Origin: Dactylorhiza incarnata
Taxonomy: Eukaryota; Streptophyta; Magnoliopsida; Asparagales; Orchidaceae
DNA length: 64,000 nt
Assembly: GCA_033032865.1 (NCBI GenBank)
Contig: JAWHQI010000024.1
Coordinates: 2,728,001 to 2,792,000, forward strand
Direction of reading: 5' to 3'
Numbering within the stretch: the stretch's first letter is position 1; each line of letters opens with the position of its first letter. Below are positions 58,210 through 64,000 of the stretch, in pieces. The translations under genes were made by a program, and so were the position numbers. The notes beneath the pieces are model-generated. The model searched no databases. It had not been told where the DNA came from and was given only the letters and a program-made list of their open reading frames with translations.

Positions 58210-59098
58210 GTTGGATAAGCGCGTTACAAGTCACGGCGATTGGATAAACGCCTCATATGTAATAAGTTAATAAATTTTGTAATATGTTATTTAAAATTAA
58301 TAATATATTTCAATTTTTTAATTTGTAATTTTGTAACTTTGTAATTTGTAATTTTGTAAATTTTTAATTTTGTAAATTATTAATTTTTAATTTTGTAATA
58401 TGTCATGATTTTGTAATTTTGTAGATTTTCAATTTTTAATTTTGTAATATGTTATAAGTATTTAAATTTTTTTTTTTAAAAAAATCTATTTTTTCAAAAA
58501 AAACGGCCCGGCCCTGAGGGCCGGATGAGGCCCCCTACCTGGGAAACGACCCGAGCCCGGCCCGAGCCTGATTTTCAGTCGGCCCGGGCTCGGCCCGGTT
58601 TACAAAAGCCCGGGCCCGATCAGGCCCGGTCCGGGCCGGCCCGATCGGGCCTTTTGTGTTGGGCTAACACTCACACACACAACTTTAATTTGAAAACTAA
58701 ATTCACAAAAACTAAACTCATACACGCACACACACAACATAAAAGAAACTAATTTACAAGAAAGTAAAAAAATTAAACTCATACACCCACACACGCAACT
58801 TTAATTTGAAAACTAAATTAACAAAAACAAAAATTACTCTCATACACACACACCCAAACATAAAGAAAAAATAAATTAAAACAAAAAGTATTCTCATACA
58901 CACACATACTAACATAAAGAAAAGAAGAACAATTCAAGAGAAACAACTATTTTATTTGCCAAAATAAAGTTTACAAACTAGGAAGGAGAAAGTTCAAAAA
59001 AAAACATAAAAGACATGAAGGGAAAAATACAGAAAAGTTGGCTCACAACTCCAAAAAAAGACAAAATTTGTGAACCTCCACCCTCAGCTGAATCTCTC

Positions 59099-59108
59099 TA
59101 TTTATATG
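59099..59108 (-). promoter_or_regulatory. B TATA box (right LTR)
   Basis: The minus strand reads CATATAAATA directly downstream of the array at 59122-59583. Confidence 0.6.
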
Positions 59109-59121
59109 AAAAAATTCGGGA

Positions 59122-59583
59122 TTACACGCCCTCGGTCACAGGCGTGATCGAGGGTGTGACCCGCGGTGTGTCTGAGAAGCCAGAACAGCTAGCATCCTGG
59201 GTGGTTTCTGGAAGACTTTGACTGGTGAGGTGACCGAACACGGGTGTGACCCAAATGTCACGGGCGTGACCTTGATCGGCGGGCGGCAGCAACATCGAGG
59301 GCGTGATGGCTGGCGAGTACGGTTGCTTCTAGAAGATTTGGCAGGTCACGGGCGTGGCCGAAATGTCACGGGCGTGGCCGAAATGTCACGGGCGTGACTT
59401 GATCATTTGAATGAAATTTGGTTCATGTGGCTGGAATCTGGGCATGATTGGCTACACGACCTCGGTCACGAGCGTGACCGAGGGTGTGACTTGATAATTT
59501 CCTGGCTGGAAGACGGCAGTGAGCTGAAAATAAGAAGTTAAGTAGACACGCCCTCTGTCACAGGCATGACCGAGGGCGTGACC
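59122..59583 (-). promoter_or_regulatory. B U3 array of GTCACGGGCGTGAC-type palindromes (right LTR)
   Basis: Several copies occur, for example at about 59257 and 59382, with decayed variants between. As in A, longer CCCTCGG/CCGAGGG-armed palindromes stand at both ends (about 59126-59162 and 59550-59583). Confidence 0.7.
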
Positions 59584-59752
59584 TAACAAAAAAAAGGAGA
59601 AAACATAGAAAAAGATAGAAATATTAAGTTAGAAATGAAAATATATAAAATAATCATTTTATTCATTAATTTACATAAGAAATTTACAATTTTAATTAAA
59701 ACTATACTATAACTATACTATAAATACGTATAAATTACTATTCATCACAATT

Positions 59753-60104
59753 CATGAGAAATATTAATAGAACCACCCAAAATGTTAAAGTTATAATTAA
59801 GTTTATCTAATAAGAAAACAGAAATCAAGTTTCTTCTAAACAGAGGAATATAAAAATATTTCTAAAATATAGTTCAAAGCCAAAAGCAAGAACTAAACAT
59901 ATATCTCCTACAAATTCCATCTCCACTTGAGTATTATTGCCCACTGTGAGTTTGCACTCATCCCTGCTTGGATTCCTTGTTTTGATGAATCCTTGTAATG
60001 TGAAAGCAACATGATTAGTTGCTCCACTATCGAGCCACCAAGAACTAGATAGGGATTCAATTAAATTGGATTCACAAAGTGTTAATGCCAAAGAGTTACC
60101 TTTA
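59753..60104 (-). pseudogene. Copia element F, protease
   Basis: On the minus strand the protease reads LALTLCESN, SSWWLDSGATNHV (catalytic D-S-G), and CKLTVGNNTQVEMEFVGDI. It continues as NFNILGGSINISHEL up to the TSD CAATT, then on to 13481 in frame. It is a fragment of the same dead element. Confidence 0.9.
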
Positions 60105-60892
60105 GGATTGAAACTCTACTTCTTTATCCAAGCTTTAAACTTTAGGCACTCCATCTTTATGTGTCCTATCTTCTTATTGAAGAAGCAAGTGAGAGGCTTC
60201 TTCCTAGCAACGTACTTGGTCCCCGAATTCTGCCCATTTTGCAATTTAATAGGAGCCTTGGACTTCTTCTTCGTAAAGTGTGGAATTTAACATGAGTAGT
60301 GACGTGTTCATATTCTTATTCTTCAGTTTCTCCTCCTCAGCAACACAAGGGATAATGAGGTCACTAATTTTCCACGCCTGATTTTGGGAGTTGTAGGTCA
60401 TCATCAGAATTTTGAACTTTATAGGGAGTGTGTTGAGCACTTAATGCACTATCAACGCTTCATGGAGAATGATCTCCAACTCTTGTAATTTGGTCTGAAA
60501 ATAGACCATCTTTAGTATGTAGTCATGGACACCGCCTCCACCCGAGTACCTAATGGAGAAGAGGTCCTAAATTAGTGTCTTTATCTCAGCATTTTATGAT
60601 ACATTGTATCTCTGTCCAACGATAGTCAGGAAATCTTTGGCGTTGGTCGTGTTAGGAAGGCCATCAATAGGTGCTCTGGAATGGAACACTTCATAATCAA
60701 CAAGCATACTTTATTGGACTTATTCCAAGCAACAAAGTTATCTTTATCAGCTTGAGTGCTGGTTGTTGTGAGGGTTGCAGACTGGTCAGTTTTCATGGCC
60801 ATCTTTATGCCCACCATCTATAGGGCAAATATGATATCAGATTTCCATTTATTGAAGTTTGACACGATTAGCTTTTCAATGGTTGGCATATT
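60105..60892 (-). pseudogene. gag: Copia element F, gag
   Basis: The minus-strand ATG at about 60892 (MPTIEKLIVSNFNKWK) is followed by a stop after DIIFAL, then MAMKTDQSATL, WNKSNKVCLLIMKCSIPEHLL (about 60720-60660), a degraded middle, MLNTLPIKFKILMMTYNSQNQ (60440-60378), and a zinc-finger remnant CFFNKKIGHIKMEC (about 60145-60186; the second Cys is Asn). This is the UBN2-type Gag of TNT1-like Copia. Several stops and frame changes are present. Confidence 0.88.
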
Positions 60893-61228
60893 ATTATGTA
60901 CTGTAAAGGTGAATGTAAACGGAGAAAATAAATATTATAGACAATAGGACAACGGTAGCTATAAAAACCCAAAATAGCACACTAGGTAGAGAATATAGAT
61001 GTGTTAGTGCACAACACCTTTAGGTAGACTATAAGACCCCCCCCCCCACCCCTGGAAAGGTACCCGACCAGTGAATCTTATCACACACCACTGCCAACAC
61101 GTACGCTGAAGTAACTAACGAAAGACCAAAGGCACGACCATCTCTGACTAACAAAAGAGCATATGTCATGCGTCAATAGTGGTGCTAAGTGAATATCATC
61201 ACATTAATATAGTAGGGAAACAGTGTAC
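60893..61228. other. Flank of element F, no gene
   Basis: This would be the leader or 5' LTR side of F. I could not find a PBS or an LTR edge. A C homopolymer lies near 61038-61049. Confidence 0.4.
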
Positions 61229-61229
61229 G

Positions 61230-61308
<79 letters not shown>

Positions 61309-61334
61309 TTGTGTGTGTGTGTGTGTGTGTGTGT
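61229..61334. repeat. Compound (AC)n(AT)n(GT)n microsatellite
   Basis: About 22 bases of AC, then 26 of AT, then about 58 of GT with one interruption. The AC and GT parts are complementary, so the tract can fold on itself through the AT centre. Confidence 0.95.
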
Positions 61335-61739
61335 GATAGAAGTCTTAATCATATGTGTGTGTATGATATATGCAATAAAAATGCGACCTAATTAAATTTT
61401 ACTTGAACGAGCTTGTTCCGTGGCTTTTAGTTTTTCTCATGCATTGTCACCCACTCGTACTTGTCACTTGTGCTTATAATGAATTATTAGAATATTGAAT
61501 AGAATAAAAATATGTATTAATGACAAGTGTAGTGAGCTATCTATGTGGGGAGTGATAATCATCTCCCCTTGGGGTCGTGGCGTCCTTCCCAATATCACCG
61601 CATACGTACTTCGTATCAACCTGCATATATATGGCCTCAGACCTACTTAGTTCTATAAGGTGTCATACGGGTTCTCCTTTCGGACCATCCATATATCGTG
61701 CAGGTTGCTTTAAAGTAAAACTCATCGGCCATCTGATAT

Positions 61740-62095
61740 TCTCCCCAAGACACTTTTCCCAAGGCACAATATTCCCGAAGGAATATTCTCGAAGGCAACT
61801 TTTATTTCTCAAGGCAACATTTAATTTACGTAGGAATTATTTCTCAAAAGCAGCATTTATTTCTCAAGGCAACATTTAATTCTCGTAGGAACATACTCGG
61901 AGACAACATTTATTTCTCAACGCAACATTTAATTCCCATCATAATTATTTCTAGAAGGCAACATTTATTTATCAAGGCAACGTTTAATTCCTGTATGAAT
62001 ATTCTTGAAGACAACATTTAATTCTCATGGGAATTATTTCTTGAATGCAACATTTATTTCTCAAGGCAACATTTAATTCCCTAGGAAAACTCTCG
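61740..62095. repeat. Degenerate minisatellite, about 57-62 bp unit
   Basis: Roughly six units built on GGCAACATTTATTTCTCAA plus GGCAACATTTAATTC plus a GGAATTATTTCTC-like segment occur here. The units vary, so this is an old array. No coding role is seen. Confidence 0.85.
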
Positions 62096-63364
62096 GTGTT
62101 GGAGCCAAAATTGTCATCAACTTCCACACTCAGCGTCGGGTCAATGGATAGCGGAGGAATCAGGAACTGTAAACAATCAGTTACTAGCCCTTGAGGACCG
62201 ACTGGACAAAGCACAAAAATAACTTGCAGCTAACAATGGCGAACACCAAATATGCCCGCAGTGGCGAATATCACCTGCTGCGGACATTAATATTCCACAA
62301 AATATACTATTACAAGCTATTACAAGGTACAAGATGACATAGAAAACTAGAGGCACGCGATGACGTTATTAATTTACCTTGTTTCCACTGATCTATTTTG
62401 AGATTTATGGTGATTGAAATGATCATTTTCCTCTGGTCTATTTTGAGATTTCTGGTGATCAATCTTGACGTTATTTTTCTACCTTGTTTGAGGTGAGTTG
62501 ACAACTAGTGATGTTTTAAGTGGTGAAAAATACGAAGGATTATATTTTTTAAGACAACCCAAGTCAACGCATGACTTGCCCAATAAATAAAGAAATAGTA
62601 TACACCCCTATAATTTTGGATGAATTCCCTTCATCAAAAGATGTAGGAATTCCACATGTGCGCGTAATCCTTAGGGGCATAGATCCTCGGCTTAGAATCC
62701 TACCAACTATGTTTTCTCACATCACATTAAAGTACTTTTATGACAAACTCTGGGACTTGTCGACTTATCGAATGCTCTTGACACTTAGTGCTCATGTAAG
62801 ATCTTAATGGGTTAATCTACACCTCCGTGTGGGGATAACCCGGGTAACTTCTCCGGAAAAGCGTCGAAAAGTCATGAACTACCAAGATTTCAGCTATAGA
62901 GGCCTCCGTCCCCTTCATCTCAAGAAGGTCCTGAACACTTCATCTCCCTTTCTCCATCATCATTGCACATCCATTCTCTTCCCCTATTCTGCACCATGAG
63001 GCAGTCTTCCTCTAGACTTTTTGTTGTCTCAATAATTATGACCAGACTACGGTTGGCTGCGAATAGTAAGGCATGTTGGGTTCTGAAGGTATCTAAGATA
63101 ATTGTTATGCCTGCCCCAGCCCTGACTACTAAGATGGGGGTAGCGGCCAGTGGAAGAGGGATCATAGCCTGGGGGTTAAAACACTAAGTTTGTCAAAAAT
63201 GGTTGGTCTAATCTCATTGTTAAGTGAACATAAAAGTGTGATTTCCATATATGGGCACTCCAATGCTTCTGTTGCTTTAGTTTGTCCGCAAACTAGGCTC
63301 GCGCGAAGTGTCCCAGTACTTTGTGGATTTCATTACTTAGGATCGTGTTTGGTTGACACCAGTT
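62096..63364. other. No recognised gene
   Basis: This is mixed sequence with only short frames. None shows a domain that I recognise. It may be decayed repeat or intergenic DNA. Confidence 0.4.
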
Positions 63365-64000
63365 TCTACGACCCCTTTTTTGCATTCATTTTCGGGTCTT
63401 ACCGCCCAGAATCACCATCTTATGGTGACACCAACACTTAGGTTAGTCATCACTACAAGACACTGATCATGCCGGCTAATATCAATCATCTAGGCCAACC
63501 ACAAGTATACGTAAGAACATTTAAACCACCAAAATTCACATCACACGGATAATATATAATGTAATTCCAAAAATAGACAAGTCCACAATGAGAAACAATA
63601 ATAGAAATGATAAGGACTTATTCTCGGTACATCAAGATCCTCACTACAAACGCTCGCGGAAGTAAATCAACAAATAATAACTCAATCAGTCTGGGGTATC
63701 GTCGTGGTACACTACAATGGCTCCTCACGCTCTATCTCCCTTCCATGCTGCTCCTCTTGGACATGCTGTTGTTGCTGCTCCGGCTCCACGCACTCCTGGT
63801 TGTTTTGACACATCCGGCCGTTAGTCAAAAAGACTAAGCAGTTTCGTCCACCCCTCCCACCATGACTCCTAGGCACAGTGCGGGAGGACGAAGAGAAAGG
63901 TATACAATAGAAGATATATAAGCAGGTGACATGACTCTATCTAATATAGTAGTGCATAGTAATATACAACTAACTAGCAGTTCAGCTATAGTAAACATTG
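63365..64000 (-). repeat. H: partial LTR related to G
   Basis: From about 63365 (TCTACGACCCC) the sequence follows the left end of G at diverged similarity: GGGTCTTACCGCC, a GGTGACACC block, CTCACTACAA, CGCTCGCGGAAG, GTTAGTCAAAAAGACTAAGC, CACCCCTCCCACCATGACTCCTAGGC in shortened form, and GCAGGTGACA. It runs off the window. It probably belongs to the same family as G, in the same orientation. Confidence 0.6.

Larger units (their letters stand above)
55662..58666 (+). mobile_element. hAT DNA transposon (3005 bp)
   Basis: The TSD ACACTCAC is at 55654-55661 and 58667-58674. The terminal inverted repeats are about 21 bp and imperfect, sharing CACAAAAGGCCCG, with outermost TA. Subterminal regions at 55676-55890 and 58505-58650 are packed with GGCCCGGGCC-type repeats. 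It encodes one transposase gene with one stop. The TSD and the size match the length excess of the B right LTR exactly. Confidence 0.95.
13482..59747 (-). mobile_element. B: Athila-type Ty3 element, split by nested insertions
   Basis: The outer LTRs are 13482-15428 (1947 bp) and 54787-59747 (1948 bp after subtracting the hAT and its TSD). Both read TGATGATTTAAATTGG on the left and end ATTCATCA. The TSD CAATT is at 13477-13481 and 59748-59752. The internal parts are 15429-20330 and 52615-54786; they join within the protease, where they are interrupted by G and everything nested in G. Gag, protease, RT, RNase H and integrase remnants are all degenerate. The LTRs differ by roughly 7% over the first 270 bp compared. 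Confidence 0.93.
54787..59747 (-). repeat. B 5' LTR (right copy), interrupted by a hAT
   Basis: The LTR parts are 54787-55661 and 58675-59747. Removing the hAT and one TSD copy leaves 1948 bp, matching the left LTR. It contains a PBS-like sequence at 54951-54967, the CA-rich minisatellite, TATA at 59099-59108 and the palindromic array at 59122-59583. Confidence 0.93.

Noticed and set aside
13482..59747. Treating the left (13482-20330) and right (52615-59747) Athila parts as two separate elements
   Set aside because: The LTR edges match, the outer TSD CAATT is shared, and the protease reads across the ATTGG duplication, so they are one element.

Overview
The window is plant nuclear DNA, from a flowering plant judging by the element families, and is made almost entirely of transposable elements. 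The evidence is Ty3 and Copia LTR retrotransposons with plant-type primer binding sites (tRNA-Asp for the Athila-type elements, tRNA-Met for the others), Sirevirus-type Copia elements, and a hAT DNA transposon with a BED finger. I see no convincing single-copy host gene, rRNA, tRNA gene or CRISPR array. The species cannot be named from the sequence.

The layout is a set of nested insertions, resolved from LTR edges and target-site duplications (TSDs). The oldest layer is a decayed Copia element F on the minus strand, in three pieces: 60892-59753 (gag, protease), 13481-12352 (integrase start, RT) and 3437-about 3045 (RT end, RNase H). A Ty3 chromovirus E1 (3438-12351, plus, TSD TAATC) split its RT. 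An Athila-type Ty3 element B (13482-59747, minus, TSD CAATT) split its protease-integrase junction. Inside B, at its protease, lies G, a single long LTR (20331-52614, TSD ATTGG). Inside G is C, a Sirevirus-like Copia (21686-49088, minus). Inside the RT of C is D, a non-autonomous gag-carrying element (25752-43927, minus, TSD TTATT). Inside D is A, a very young Athila-type element (27312-38065, plus, TSD TTCAA). This gives a stack of F, B, G, C, D, A. A separate hAT (55662-58666, TSD ACACTCAC) sits in the right LTR of B. LTR divergence estimated by eye fits the order: B about 7%, C about 4%, D about 3-4%, E1 about 1.5%, A about 0.1%.

The most striking pattern is that unrelated elements carry dense arrays of short palindromic or inverted motifs in the U3 part of their LTRs, usually just upstream of a TATA box. 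A and B use GTCACGCCCGTGAC, E1 uses CGCACGA/TCGTGCG, C uses GGCGCTAGCGC, D uses TGCGTCGAC, and G uses TTGAC/GTCAA. In C and D the motif also appears in internal and coding parts. Other points are: E1 apparently starts gag inside its 5' LTR and uses two introns, one of which would remove the primer binding site; D has a Sirevirus-type gag but no pol, with an unrelated second gene instead; A is almost intact apart from a one-base frame change between gag and pol.

The flanks (1-3044 and 60893-64000) hold AT-rich or repeat-rich sequence with no recognised gene. A second LTR related to G begins near 63365 and runs off the window.
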